DNA of 64,000 nucleotides, taken from Bradyrhizobium sp. 141. Lineage in GTDB: Bacteria > Pseudomonadota > Alphaproteobacteria > Rhizobiales > Xanthobacteraceae. Within the stretch, counting starts at the first letter, position 1. Every line of letters begins with the position of its first letter. The stretch covers positions 1-64,000 of the forward strand of contig NZ_JADPKR010000048.1 of assembly GCF_023074055.1 (NCBI RefSeq). The letters are read 5' to 3'. Shown here in pieces: positions 1 to 8,476 of the stretch. The position numbers and the translations under genes were made by a program. The notes beneath the pieces are model-generated. The model did not search any database and was not told the DNA's origin. It saw only the letters and a list, made by a program, of their open reading frames with translations.

Positions 1-272
1 GCGGTGGGGGCGGCGGTGGGTTTGACGGCGCCTGGATCGTCACCAGCGTCGGCTGCGGCGGCTCGACGAGCGGCGCGGTTGTGGTCACCTCGGGCAGAGT
101 CATTGGCGAGGGCGTGAGCGGAACCGTCAGCCCGAGCGGCTCGGTCAGCACGCGTGGCCAAGGCCAGGGCGTGACCTTCACGGGCTCCGGACGTCTCGGC
201 GCACGCAGCGGGTCCGGCACCTGGCGCCGCTCCGACGGCTGCGGCGGAACCTGGACCTCAGCCAAGCAATAA
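1..272 (+). CDS. C-terminal part of a glycine-rich secreted-type hypothetical protein (5' truncated)
   Basis: An open frame runs from base 3 into the stop at 270-272, so the gene begins before the window. About 89 residues are visible. They are rich in Gly, Ser and Thr, with recurring GSG and VS turns, two Cys-Gly-Gly spots and a C-terminal SGSGTWR...CGGTW stretch. This composition and the paired cysteines fit an exported protein with short beta repeats. No family is recognised. The next gene on the same strand begins about 150 bases later. I am fairly sure it is coding, because composition is biased and the ending is natural, but the function is unknown. Confidence 0.6.
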   Translation, partial: GGGGGGFDGAWIVTSVGCGGSTSGAVVVTSGRVIGEGVSGTVSPSGSVSTRGQGQGVTFTGSGRLGARSGSGTWRRSDGCGGTWTSAKQ

Positions 273-423
273 CGCGGGCAAAACACCGATTTCGCGGCGG
301 AACCAACGCCGCGCAGGCCCGATTCAAGCCACATCCTCTCCGGATTTGCGGCTCATTGCCACCCAAGTGTTTGATGACAAAGGGGTGGTTAAGAGTTGCG
401 TCATGCGTAACCGGGAGACCAGG

Positions 424-1644
424 ATGGGCAACCGCACCGCAAAATTCGTATCCGCGCTGGTCGGCAGTGTCGTTGCCGGCCTGCCACTGGCCGCCGTGTC
501 GCAGAACGCGCCGGACACACCGAGCACGGCCAACGCGGCTGCCGACTGTCTCGCCTCGCCGAAGGGCGCCGCGCCGCAGGGGCAGCACTGGTACTATCGC
601 GTCGAACGCACGACCAAGCGGCAGTGCTGGTATCTGCGCGCCGCCGGCGCCAAAGCCTCCCAAACCGCGCAGGCGACGACCGACGCACAAGATACTGATT
701 CAACCGCCCCGCAAGCCGTGCAGAACGCGCGAGCCGAATACGTTGCCCCGCAAGGTGCCGCGCCGGCTGCGCCGAACATGACCGCGCCTGCGCCGGTTGC
801 GGCGGGCGCGCCGCCGGCCGCGCAACAGCCGGCGGCTCCTCTCGCCGAGACGGGGCAGCAGCCTGCCGTCGCCACGCGCTGGCCCGATGCTGCCATGCCG
901 GCCGCCTCCCCCGCACCACAGCCGCAGCCGGCCGCGCCGCCGAGCGCGAAGCCGGCAAAGGCACCCGCCCCGATGGCTCCCGCCGCGGCAGAGAGCAGCG
1001 CCGACAAGCCGACCGGCTCGCTGCAGATGCTGCTGCTCGTGATCGGCGGCGCGCTGGCGCTCGCCGGCGTCCTCGCCAGCCTCATCTACCGCTTCGCCGG
1101 CGGACGCCGACGCGCCCAAGCCGCCGACCGCCGCGGGCATTGGGACGATTGGACGCCGCAGGACCATGACGCAAGCCGCGCGCCCTGGCTCGGTGCAACG
1201 CCGGCCGTCACGCCGCGCGCAGAGCCGCGCCCGGTCGACTTCGATGAAGCTCGGCCGCCGCAGACCGCGCAAATCGCTGCATTCACCAGGGAGATCGGCA
1301 GGATCGCGGCCCAATCCACCTCCATTCGCAATGCGGCCGCAGAGCTCGACAAGGCCGACATCTTCAACGCAGAGTTCGAGATCGAGGCATCGCCGCCACG
1401 GCTCGCTGCCAAGGACGCCGCCAAGGACGCTGCGAAGCACGCCGATGACCAAAAGCCTGCTGCTCAAGGCCAAACGAAACGCGATGAAGACGGTCAAGTC
1501 GAGGAAGCCGTCGACGTCGACGTGATCACCGCGATGCTGGAACGACTGGCGAAGCAAGGACCCCGGCTGCCGCAGCCTAGCCCTGAAGCTGACCTTGCAG
1601 ACCTCGTACAAAGCCAACGAGCCCAGTCCGCCTCTCGCGCTTGA
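424..1644 (+). CDS. Membrane-anchored hypothetical protein, Ala/Pro-rich with cysteine motif
   Basis: About 406 residues. I chose the ATG at 424 over the in-frame ATGs at 346 and 403 because it has a GGAG-type ribosome site and starts a signal-like N-terminus (MGNRTAKF, then a hydrophobic stretch to about residue 25). A short conserved-looking part follows, with C-x(n)-QHWYYR and RQCWYLR and two cysteines. Next come a long Ala/Pro linker, one clear transmembrane helix at about residues 200-222, and a charged cytoplasmic tail with an Asp/Glu/Lys-rich end. The 3' end overlaps the end of convergent gmk by 68 bases. No function is recognised; it resembles hypothetical proteins of Bradyrhizobium. 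Confidence 0.75.
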   Translation: MGNRTAKFVSALVGSVVAGLPLAAVSQNAPDTPSTANAAADCLASPKGAAPQGQHWYYRVERTTKRQCWYLRAAGAKASQTAQATTDAQDTDSTAPQAVQNARAEYVAPQGAAPAAPNMTAPAPVAAGAPPAAQQPAAPLAETGQQPAVATRWPDAAMPAASPAPQPQPAAPPSAKPAKAPAPMAPAAAESSADKPTGSLQMLLLVIGGALALAGVLASLIYRFAGGRRRAQAADRRGHWDDWTPQDHDASRAPWLGATPAVTPRAEPRPVDFDEARPPQTAQIAAFTREIGRIAAQSTSIRNAAAELDKADIFNAEFEIEASPPRLAAKDAAKDAAKHADDQKPAAQGQTKRDEDGQVEEAVDVDVITAMLERLAKQGPRLPQPSPEADLADLVQSQRAQSASRA

Positions 1645-2236
1645 GGCGCTCGGCCTTCAGGATCGACTGCACCTCGGCGAAGGCTTCGTCAACGTCGTGG
1701 TTGATCACGATGTAGTCGTACTCGGCCCAGTGGCTCATCTCGTGGCTGGCGCGGCTCATGCGCTTGCGGATGACCTCGTCGGAATCCTGCGCACGCGAAT
1801 GCAGGCGCTTTTCGAGATCGCTGACCGAGGGCGGCAGGATGAAGACGCTGACGACATCCTCACGGGCCTTGTGCTTCAATTGCTGCGTGCCCTGCCAGTC
1901 GATGTCGAACAGCACGTCCTGCCCGGCTGACAGCGCCGCTTCGACGGGGCCACGCGGAGTGCCGTAGCTGTTGTCGAACACCGTCGCCCATTCCAGCAGC
2001 TCGTCGGCCTTCACCATCGCCTCGAACGTGGCCTTGTCGACGAACGTATAATCCTTGCCGTTGACCTCGCCCGGCCGCATCGGCCGCGTGGTCGCGGAGA
2101 CCGACATTTTCAGGCCGGACATACGGTCGATCAAGAGACGCGACAGCGTCGTCTTGCCCGCGCCCGAGGGCGAGGACAGCACGAACATCAATCCGCGCCG
2201 CTCGACACCGTCAGTTCCGTGACCGCCCGTCGTCAT
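1577..2236 (-). CDS. gmk: Guanylate kinase
   Basis: Cytosolic enzyme that phosphorylates GMP to GDP with ATP, in purine nucleotide supply. The 219-residue length is normal for the family. The P-loop SSPSGAGKTT lies at residues 21-30. It is followed by the GMP-binding segments SATTRPMRPGE and GKDYTFVD, the DIDWQG Walker B-like motif and the lid region RKRMSRASHE. The last gene of the minus-strand run, it starts 3 bases after the yicC stop, so the two are surely cotranscribed. Its 3' end overlaps the convergent upstream gene by 68 bases. Confidence 0.97.
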   Translation of the reverse strand: MTTGGHGTDGVERRGLMFVLSSPSGAGKTTLSRLLIDRMSGLKMSVSATTRPMRPGEVNGKDYTFVDKATFEAMVKADELLEWATVFDNSYGTPRGPVEAALSAGQDVLFDIDWQGTQQLKHKAREDVVSVFILPPSVSDLEKRLHSRAQDSDEVIRKRMSRASHEMSHWAEYDYIVINHDVDEAFAEVQSILKAERLKRERRTGLVGFVRGLQGQLQG

Positions 2237-2239
2237 CGA

Positions 2240-3127
2240 TCACTCCAGATTCTGGACCTGCTCGCGGAACTGCTCGACCACGTTTTTCATGGCCAGCCCC
2301 GTATTGGTCAGCTCGATGTCGTTCGACTTCGAGCAGCAGGTGTTGACCTCGCGGTGAAATTCCTGCGCCAGGAAGTCGAGCTTGCGGCCGATCGGGCCGC
2401 CTTTGCCGATCAGCTCGCGCGCCTGCGCGATGTGCGAGGCGATGCGGTCGAGCTCCTCGCGGATGTCGGCCCTGGTGGCGATCAGGATCGCTTCTTGCAT
2501 CAGGCGGTCGGAATCGAAACGGTCGGAGGTGTCGAGCAGGCTCGCGATCTGTTCAGCGAGCCTGGCCTTGATCGCCTCCGGCTTGCGCCCGGGCGCGGCT
2601 TCCGCCTTTTTCGCCAGCTGCTCGACCTCGTCCACCCGCTGGATCAGGATCTGTCCCAGCGAAGTGCCCTCGCGCTTGCGCATCGCGACGAGCTCGTCGA
2701 GGGCCTTGTCGAAGGCCTCCGCGGCAGCGATACGCGCGGCCTTGTCCTCTTCCTCGTCGCCGTCGGGCTCGGCGACCTCGACGACGCCCTTGATGGCGAG
2801 CAGACCGTCGATGCTCGGGGCCACCGCGTCGACCTTGCCGGCGATCATTGCGGCGGCTTTCAGGACGGCGTTGAGCACGTCCTCGTTGACGCGAACCGTG
2901 GCCGCGGCGTTGGCGCGCTTGACGGTGAGATTGGCGTAGACGGTGCCGCGCGAGAGCAGCTCGCCGGCGCGTTTCTTGGCGTGGGCCTCGAGCTCGTCGA
3001 ACCCCTGCGGCAGCCGCACCCTGAGGTCAAAGCCCTTGGCGTTGACCGACTTCAATTCCCATTCGAACGTGTACGGCCCGCTAGCGCCGTGGCTTCGGGC
3101 AAAGCCGGTCATGGACGACAGCGCCAT
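2240..3127 (-). CDS. yicC: YicC/YloC family endoribonuclease
   Basis: About 295 residues, as in the family. I start at the internal ATG giving MALSSMTGFARSHG, because SMTGF(A/G)R is the conserved family N-terminus and a GGAG site precedes it; an upstream in-frame ATG at 3169 would add 14 unusual residues. The C-terminal part carries the typical DIREELDR...SHI segment and the KLDFLAQE(F)xREVNT(C/I)xSK motif with acidic and His-type residues. Members act as RNA endonucleases. It sits between mltG and gmk, the common alphaproteobacterial order, and is almost joined to gmk. Confidence 0.93.
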   Translation of the reverse strand: MALSSMTGFARSHGASGPYTFEWELKSVNAKGFDLRVRLPQGFDELEAHAKKRAGELLSRGTVYANLTVKRANAAATVRVNEDVLNAVLKAAAMIAGKVDAVAPSIDGLLAIKGVVEVAEPDGDEEEDKAARIAAAEAFDKALDELVAMRKREGTSLGQILIQRVDEVEQLAKKAEAAPGRKPEAIKARLAEQIASLLDTSDRFDSDRLMQEAILIATRADIREELDRIASHIAQARELIGKGGPIGRKLDFLAQEFHREVNTCCSKSNDIELTNTGLAMKNVVEQFREQVQNLE

Positions 3128-3242
3128 CAGGTCAAATTCTCCAGGAACACAGGATTCGCGAGGCATCAAGCCACGCGAATCTTAAGACTATTTTGCGGGA
3201 AAGTGGAATCCGCAAAGTCCCGCAGGCAGGTCTGCAACGCGC

Positions 3243-4523
3243 CTAGCGCTGGACCACCGGCGGCGAGGGTTGCACCGCGCCTTGCCGCGCCGGTGCGGGA
3301 TTGGCTGGATTGGCAGGTCGTGACGGCTGCTTTTTCTGCTGGTTGGGCCGCGCCGGCGTCGTCGCTGTCGGCGTATCGGCGGCGCCGGGCGCGGCGGCGG
3401 CGGGCGGCGGCGCATCCTCGGCCGGCTCCACCGTGTCGTTCTGGATCTGCTTTTCCATCGCGCGGAGCTTGGCCACGTTCTTCTGATGCGCGTCGTAAGT
3501 CTCGGTGAAGGCATGCCCGCCGGTGCCGTCGGCGACGAAATAGAGGTCGCGGGTGCGGGCCGGATTGGCGGCGGCCTCCAGCGAAGCGCGGCCGGGGTTG
3601 GAGATCGGGCCCGGCGGCAGGCCCTCGATCACATAGGTATTGTACGGCGAAGGCTGCGTGATCTCGCTGCGCTTGATCGGCCGGCCCAGCGTGCCCTTGC
3701 CGCCGACGAGGCCATAGATGATGGTCGGATCGGACTGCAGCTTGATGCGCTGCTTCAGGCGGTTGACGAACACCGCGGCGACGCGGCTGCGCTCGTCGGG
3801 CTTGCCGGTCTCCTTTTCGACGATCGAGGCCAGCGTCACCAGCTGCTCCGGCGACTTGACCGGAATGTCCTGATTGCGACGCTCCCAGATCTCGGCGAGC
3901 ACACGCTTGTGCGCCTGCTGCATGCGCTGGACCACCTGCTCGCGCGGGGTGCCGCGGGGGAACTTGTAGGTCTCCGGCAGCAGCGTGCCCTCGCGGGGCA
4001 GCTCGCGCACGCTGCCGGTGAAGATGTCGTTGTCGGAAAGGCGCGCCACGATCTGCTCGGAGGTCAGGCCCTCCGGAATGGTGACCGCATGCTGCACCAC
4101 CTTGCCCTCGACGATGGTGGCGATGACGTCGCGCAAGGATGCGTTCTTCTGGAACGAATACTCACCCGGCTTGAGGTCCGAGCTCGCCTTCAGCGCGGCG
4201 ACGCTGGCGATGAACACCCAGGGATTGATGTCGGTGACGCCTTCCCGGTTCAGCGTCTCGGCGATGTCACGCTTGCCGGCGCGCTGCGGGATGTTGACGA
4301 TCTTGTCGTCCTTGAGCGGCCCGGGCGCCTCAAGCACCTGCCGGCCGTAATAATAGACGCCGCCGGCGCCGAGCATGGCGATCAGCAGAAGGGTGATGAT
4401 GGCGTTGCCGACGACCACGAAAGGATTGCGCGCACGCTCCGATCGCTTCGGCGGCGGCGGGAGTTGCTCGGGCTCGAGCGCTGCCCGCGGACTCCGGGGC
4501 GAAATGGGCGGCCTTTCACTCAT
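3243..4523 (-). CDS. mltG: Endolytic peptidoglycan transglycosylase MltG
   Basis: Inner-membrane lytic transglycosylase that cuts nascent glycan strands (YceG family). 426 residues. It has a cytoplasmic Pro-rich N-terminus, one transmembrane helix at about residues 36-58, a LysM-like segment (PGEYSF, about 119-124) and the catalytic domain. The catalytic glutamate lies in LASIVEKETG near residue 236, and LQSDPTIIYG, PYNTY and GLPPGPISNPG are the expected downstream motifs. The tail after about residue 370 is low-complexity Ala/Pro/Gln and probably disordered. Downstream of fabF by 125 bases, as usual in rhizobia. Confidence 0.96.
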   Translation of the reverse strand: MSERPPISPRSPRAALEPEQLPPPPKRSERARNPFVVVGNAIITLLLIAMLGAGGVYYYGRQVLEAPGPLKDDKIVNIPQRAGKRDIAETLNREGVTDINPWVFIASVAALKASSDLKPGEYSFQKNASLRDVIATIVEGKVVQHAVTIPEGLTSEQIVARLSDNDIFTGSVRELPREGTLLPETYKFPRGTPREQVVQRMQQAHKRVLAEIWERRNQDIPVKSPEQLVTLASIVEKETGKPDERSRVAAVFVNRLKQRIKLQSDPTIIYGLVGGKGTLGRPIKRSEITQPSPYNTYVIEGLPPGPISNPGRASLEAAANPARTRDLYFVADGTGGHAFTETYDAHQKNVAKLRAMEKQIQNDTVEPAEDAPPPAAAAPGAADTPTATTPARPNQQKKQPSRPANPANPAPARQGAVQPSPPVVQR

Positions 4524-4648
4524 CGAAACAACCTGAATCCTGCCGGTTCAATCGCGACCTGACAATCGCTTGCCCTGCCAAATGCACGCGCCCACTTCTA
4601 TGACTATCGCCGAATACGGCAAAACGGTGGATTCGTCTCAAACGCAAA

Positions 4649-5914
4649 CTAACTGGCCAAACGCCGGACGATTACCGACGCATTGGTACCGCCAAAACCA
4701 AACGAGTTCGACAGGGCGACATTGACCTCTCGCTTCTTCGCCGTGTGCGGCACGAGATCAATCGCAGTCTCCACCGACGGATTGTCGAGATTGATGGTCG
4801 GCGGCACGACATTATCGCGAATCGCGAGAATGGCGAAGATCGCTTCGATCGCACCGGCGGCGCCGAGGAGATGCCCCGTCGACGACTTGGTCGAGGACAT
4901 CGCAACCTTGGAGGCGGCGTTGCCGAGCAGACGCTCGACGGCCCCGAGCTCGATCTCGTCGCCGAGCGGCGTCGAGGTACCGTGTGCGTTGATGTAGTCG
5001 AGATCGGACGCCGTGAGGCCCGCGCGCTTGAGCGCCGCCGACATGCTGCGGAAGCCGCCATCGCCATCGGGCGACGGCGAGGTGATGTGGTAGGCATCGC
5101 CCGACAGGCCGTAGCCGATGACCTCGGCATAGATCTTGGCGCCGCGGCGCCTGGCATGCTCGAGCTCTTCCAGCACGAGGACGCCGGCGCCCTCGCCCAT
5201 CACGAAGCCGTCGCGGTCCTTGTCATAGGGACGCGAGGCCTTCGCGGGCGTCTCGTTGAAACCGGTCGAGAGCGCGCGCGCGGCGTTGAAGCCGGCAATG
5301 CCGATGCGGCTGATCGGCGACTCGGCGCCGCCTGCGACCATGACGTCGGCATCGCCCAGCGCGATCAGGCGGGCGGCATCGCCGACGGCGTGTGCCCCGG
5401 TCGAGCAGGCCGTGACCACCGAATGGTTCGGTCCCTTCAGCCCATGTGCGATCGAAACGTAGCCGGACGCGAGATTGATCAGGCGGCCCGGAATGAAGAA
5501 CGGCGACACCCGGCGCGGTCCGCGCTCCTTCAAGAGGATCGCGGTCTCAGCGATGCCGCTGAGGCCGCCGATGCCGGATCCGATCATGGTTCCGGTCGCA
5601 CACTTGTCTTCTTCGGACTCGGGGTGCCAGTTGGCGTCGTCGAGCGCCTGGCCGGCTGCGGCCATGCCGAAGATGATGAAGTCATCGACCTTGCGCTGGT
5701 CCTTCGGCTCCATCCACTTGTCGGGATTGAAGGTGTCGTTGGTGCCGTCGCCGCGTACGACGGTGCAGGCGTATTTTGTCTGAAGATCGGAGACGTCGAA
5801 GCTCTCGATCCGGCGCGCGCCGCTTTCGCCGTTGAGGATGCGTTTCCAGGTCGGTTCGACGCCGCAGCCGAGCGGCGACACCATGCCGAGACCAGTGACG
5901 ACAACCCGCCTCAT
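4649..5914 (-). CDS. fabF: Beta-ketoacyl-ACP synthase II
   Basis: Condenses malonyl-ACP with acyl-ACP in fatty-acid elongation. 421 residues, full length. The catalytic cysteine is in TACSTGAH at about residue 170. The two active-site histidines are in NAHGTSTPLGD and STKSSTGHLLGAAG. The end NSFGFGGTNASV is diagnostic. It follows acpP by 107 bases on the same strand, so condensing enzyme and carrier protein are likely coexpressed. The ATG giving MRRVVVTGLG is the standard start. Confidence 0.98.
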   Translation of the reverse strand: MRRVVVTGLGMVSPLGCGVEPTWKRILNGESGARRIESFDVSDLQTKYACTVVRGDGTNDTFNPDKWMEPKDQRKVDDFIIFGMAAAGQALDDANWHPESEEDKCATGTMIGSGIGGLSGIAETAILLKERGPRRVSPFFIPGRLINLASGYVSIAHGLKGPNHSVVTACSTGAHAVGDAARLIALGDADVMVAGGAESPISRIGIAGFNAARALSTGFNETPAKASRPYDKDRDGFVMGEGAGVLVLEELEHARRRGAKIYAEVIGYGLSGDAYHITSPSPDGDGGFRSMSAALKRAGLTASDLDYINAHGTSTPLGDEIELGAVERLLGNAASKVAMSSTKSSTGHLLGAAGAIEAIFAILAIRDNVVPPTINLDNPSVETAIDLVPHTAKKREVNVALSNSFGFGGTNASVIVRRLAS

Positions 5915-6021
5915 ATCCGAAAACTCCGCATCGAAAGACTCACGGCCAATAACAAGAAACCGGCTGACCGCTGGGAAGCGGCCCGTCCGGTTTCAATGTT
6001 GTCCCCGCGAAATGAAGAGCC

Positions 6022-6261
6022 TTAGCTCTTCGCGTTCTTCTCGAGAAACTTCGTGGCGTCGCCGACGGTGAGAATCGTTTCCGCAGCGTCGTCCGGAATC
6101 TCGCAACCGAATTCCTCTTCGAACGCCATCACCAGCTCGACGGTGTCCAGACTGTCGGCGCCGAGGTCGTCGATGAAGCTCGCAGCGTCGACAACCTTCT
6201 CGGGTTCAACACCAAGGTGTTCGACCACGATCTTCTTAACCCGTTCGCCAATGTCACTCAT
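6022..6261 (-). CDS. acpP: Acyl carrier protein
   Basis: 79-residue acidic four-helix carrier. Ser37 in [11 protein letters not shown] is the phosphopantetheine attachment site. The sequence around it is the classic AcpP of Rhizobiales, with [14 protein letters not shown] helix I and FGCEIPDD in loop II. It carries growing acyl chains for FabD, FabG and FabF, all encoded next to it. A 314-base gap separates it from upstream fabG, so it probably has its own promoter, as expected for a very abundant protein. Confidence 0.98.
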   Translation of the reverse strand: MSDIGERVKKIVVEHLGVEPEKVVDAASFIDDLGADSLDTVELVMAFEEEFGCEIPDDAAETILTVGDATKFLEKNAKS

Positions 6262-6575
6262 TGCTTAACCTCGTGTTGTTCCCTGTAGACCCGACCCCCC
6301 GGGACGATACGAGCCGTCGTGGTCGTTTTACTTGCCTTCGCTTACGAACTTTAGATTTGGCCCCATCCTAACCGATAAAGGGCCCGGCGAACGACGGCCA
6401 AGGCTCCGCATCGCCAATATACAGGGTTTCAAAAACCTGCAATGGCGTTCTTTGCCCATCCGTTGAGCGTCCGGTTATCATACTTCAATTGCCTTGACTA
6501 CAAGCCTCATTTCGCTCCGGAAACGGCCGTTTGCCGCATCTCGCACCGCCCGTATGGGCAGTGCGGAACGTAGCA
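6262..6575 (-). promoter_or_regulatory. Intergenic region between fabG and acpP: probable acpP promoter and fabG 3' hairpin
   Basis: No coding frame is convincing in these 314 bases. Just after the fabG stop, 6542-6565 forms an imperfect hairpin on the minus strand (arms CGCACTGCCC and GGGCGGTGCG around ATAC), but no U-run follows. About 6400-6430 the minus strand has an AT-rich patch with TTGCAG and TATATT about 15 bases apart, a possible but non-ideal promoter. The assignment of acpP's promoter to this gap is inference from the gap size and the usual acpP expression. Confidence 0.35.
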
Positions 6576-7313
6576 TCAGATCATGGCCATGCCGCCATTG
6601 ACATGGATAGTTTGCCCGGTGACGTAAGCCGCTTCGTTCGAACTCAGGTAGACGGCGGCCGCTGCGATGTCCTCGGGCGAGCCCAGGCGGTTGGCCGGAA
6701 CCTTGGTGAGAATCGTTTCGCGCTGCTTGTCGTTGAGCGCATCCGTCATTGGCGTCTTGATGAAGCCGGGCGCGATGCAGTTCGCGGTGACGCCGCGCTT
6801 GGCGTATTCGGCACCCAGCGTCTTGATCATGCCGATCAGGCCGGCCTTCGACGCCGTGTAGTTGCCCTGCCCGGGATTTCCGGTGACGCCGACCACGGAG
6901 GTGATGGCGATGATGCGGCCGAAGCGCTTGCGCATCATCAATTTGGTCGCGGCGCGCGCCAGGCGGAAGGTCGCGGTCAGATTGACATTGATGACCTCCT
7001 CCCAATCCTCGTCACGGAGCTGCACGAAGAGATTGTCGCGGGTGATGCCGGCATTGGCGACGAGGATGTCGACCTGGCCCATCGCCGCTTCCGCAGCAGG
7101 CACCAGCGCCTCGACCTCGTCGGCCTTGGAGAGATTGCAGGGTAACACAAAGGCGCGCTCGCCGAGCTTGCCGGCAAGCTCATCCAGCACCTCCTTGCGC
7201 GTTCCAGAAATCGCGACGGTGGCGCCCTGGGCGTGCAGCGCCTGCGCAATCGCGCCGCCGATGCCGCCGGTCGCGCCGGTGACGAGCGCCTTTTTGCCTG
7301 TCAGATCGAACAT
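6576..7313 (-). CDS. fabG: 3-oxoacyl-ACP reductase
   Basis: NADPH-dependent reduction of beta-ketoacyl-ACP in fatty-acid elongation. 245 residues, a classical short-chain dehydrogenase. The nucleotide-binding motif is TGATGGIGG near residue 12, NAG lies mid-protein (ANAGITRDNL), and the catalytic Ser-Tyr-Lys appears as ITSVVGVTGN then NYTASK. The C-terminus PGFIKTPMTD and ITCHVNGGMAM-type end are typical of FabG. I start at MFDLTGKKAL; the frame stays open further upstream into fabD, but that part is out of frame with FabD and has no family match. Starts 14 bases after the fabD stop. Confidence 0.97.
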   Translation of the reverse strand: MFDLTGKKALVTGATGGIGGAIAQALHAQGATVAISGTRKEVLDELAGKLGERAFVLPCNLSKADEVEALVPAAEAAMGQVDILVANAGITRDNLFVQLRDEDWEEVINVNLTATFRLARAATKLMMRKRFGRIIAITSVVGVTGNPGQGNYTASKAGLIGMIKTLGAEYAKRGVTANCIAPGFIKTPMTDALNDKQRETILTKVPANRLGSPEDIAAAAVYLSSNEAAYVTGQTIHVNGGMAMI

Positions 7314-7327
7314 CGATAACAACTCCT

Positions 7328-8287
7328 CTAGGCCTGCTTCGCAGCGGCCAATGCATCCCTGGCGGCGGCAACGTCGTTGGGACCGCCGACCGCGACGCCG
7401 ACGGCACCGTCCGCAATGCGCTTGACGAGACCCGTCAGCACCTTGCCGGCGCCGATCTCGAAGAAGCGGGTGACACCCTGCCCCGCCATATAGACAACCG
7501 ACTCGCGCCAGCGCACCGTGCCGGTGACCTGCTCGACCAGTCGGCGGCGGATCTCGTCGGGATCGGTGATGGCGCTCGCCAGCACGTTCGACACCAGCGG
7601 GGCGGCCGGCGCCTTGATCGTGACCTTCGAGAGCGCATCCGCCATGGCATCCGCGGCCGGCTGCATCAGCTTGCAATGGAACGGGGCGGACACCGGCAGC
7701 AGCATCGCGCGCTTGGCGCCCTTGGTCTTGGCGATCTCGACGGCGCGATCAACCGCAGCCTTGTCGCCCGAGACCACAACCTGTCCGCCGCCATTGTCGT
7801 TGGCGGCTTGGCAGACCTGCCCCTGCGCCGCTTCATTGGCGACCTCCATGGCGGCCTCGTAGTCGAGACCAAGCAGCGCGGCCATCGCGCCGGCGCCGAC
7901 CGGGACTGCCTTTTGCATTGCGAGACCGCGGGTGCGAAGCAGGCGGGCGGTGTCCGAAACCGTCAGGCTGCCGGCCGCAGCCAGCGCCGAATATTCACCG
8001 AGCGAGTGGCCGGCGACGAAGGCCGCGTCTCGTCCCACGGAAAAACCGGCCTCAGCCTCCAGCACGCGCAGGGTGGCGACAGACACCGCCATCAGCGCCG
8101 GCTGGGCGTTTTCGGTGAGCTGGAGGGTTTCGGCCGGACCATCCCAGATGATGGCCGTCAGCTTCTCGGAAAGCGCGGCATCGACCTCGTCGAACACGGC
8201 GCGCGCCACCGGAAAAGCGTCGGCCAGGGCCTTGCCCATGCCAACCGCCTGGGATCCCTGCCCCGGAAATGTGAATGCTGCCGTCAT
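7328..8287 (-). CDS. fabD: Malonyl-CoA:ACP transacylase
   Basis: Transfers malonyl from CoA to AcpP. 319 residues from the ATG giving MTAAFTFPGQGSQ, the conserved FabD start; an earlier ATG at 8386 would add 33 unlike residues. Catalytic serine is in the GHSLGEYSALAAAG elbow at about residue 92, the conserved Arg in TRGLAMQ, and the active-site His in VSAPFHCKLM. First gene of the fab block, followed by fabG 14 bases later. The 189 bases upstream hold its promoter region but no clear boxes are visible. Confidence 0.97.
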   Translation of the reverse strand: MTAAFTFPGQGSQAVGMGKALADAFPVARAVFDEVDAALSEKLTAIIWDGPAETLQLTENAQPALMAVSVATLRVLEAEAGFSVGRDAAFVAGHSLGEYSALAAAGSLTVSDTARLLRTRGLAMQKAVPVGAGAMAALLGLDYEAAMEVANEAAQGQVCQAANDNGGGQVVVSGDKAAVDRAVEIAKTKGAKRAMLLPVSAPFHCKLMQPAADAMADALSKVTIKAPAAPLVSNVLASAITDPDEIRRRLVEQVTGTVRWRESVVYMAGQGVTRFFEIGAGKVLTGLVKRIADGAVGVAVGGPNDVAAARDALAAAKQA

Positions 8288-8476
8288 CGGCGCTCCCTGC
8301 TTGTCCGGCACGATCCCTCCTAAGAACCGGCAGCCGATTACGCGCGGCCTTGGGCTACGGTTCCTTGAGCCATGGTTCCGGATCATGCTCCAAAGGGGGC
8401 CGTAGACACTGTCCGGGGCCGAACTGTCAAGCCGAGATGGGAACTCTGGCCGGCATTCAACTGGGGATACGGCCCC

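Noticed and set aside
6576..7676. A longer frame that would fuse extra residues before FabG
   Set aside because: The extra part overlaps fabD in another frame and has no similarity; MFDLTGKK is the conserved FabG start.
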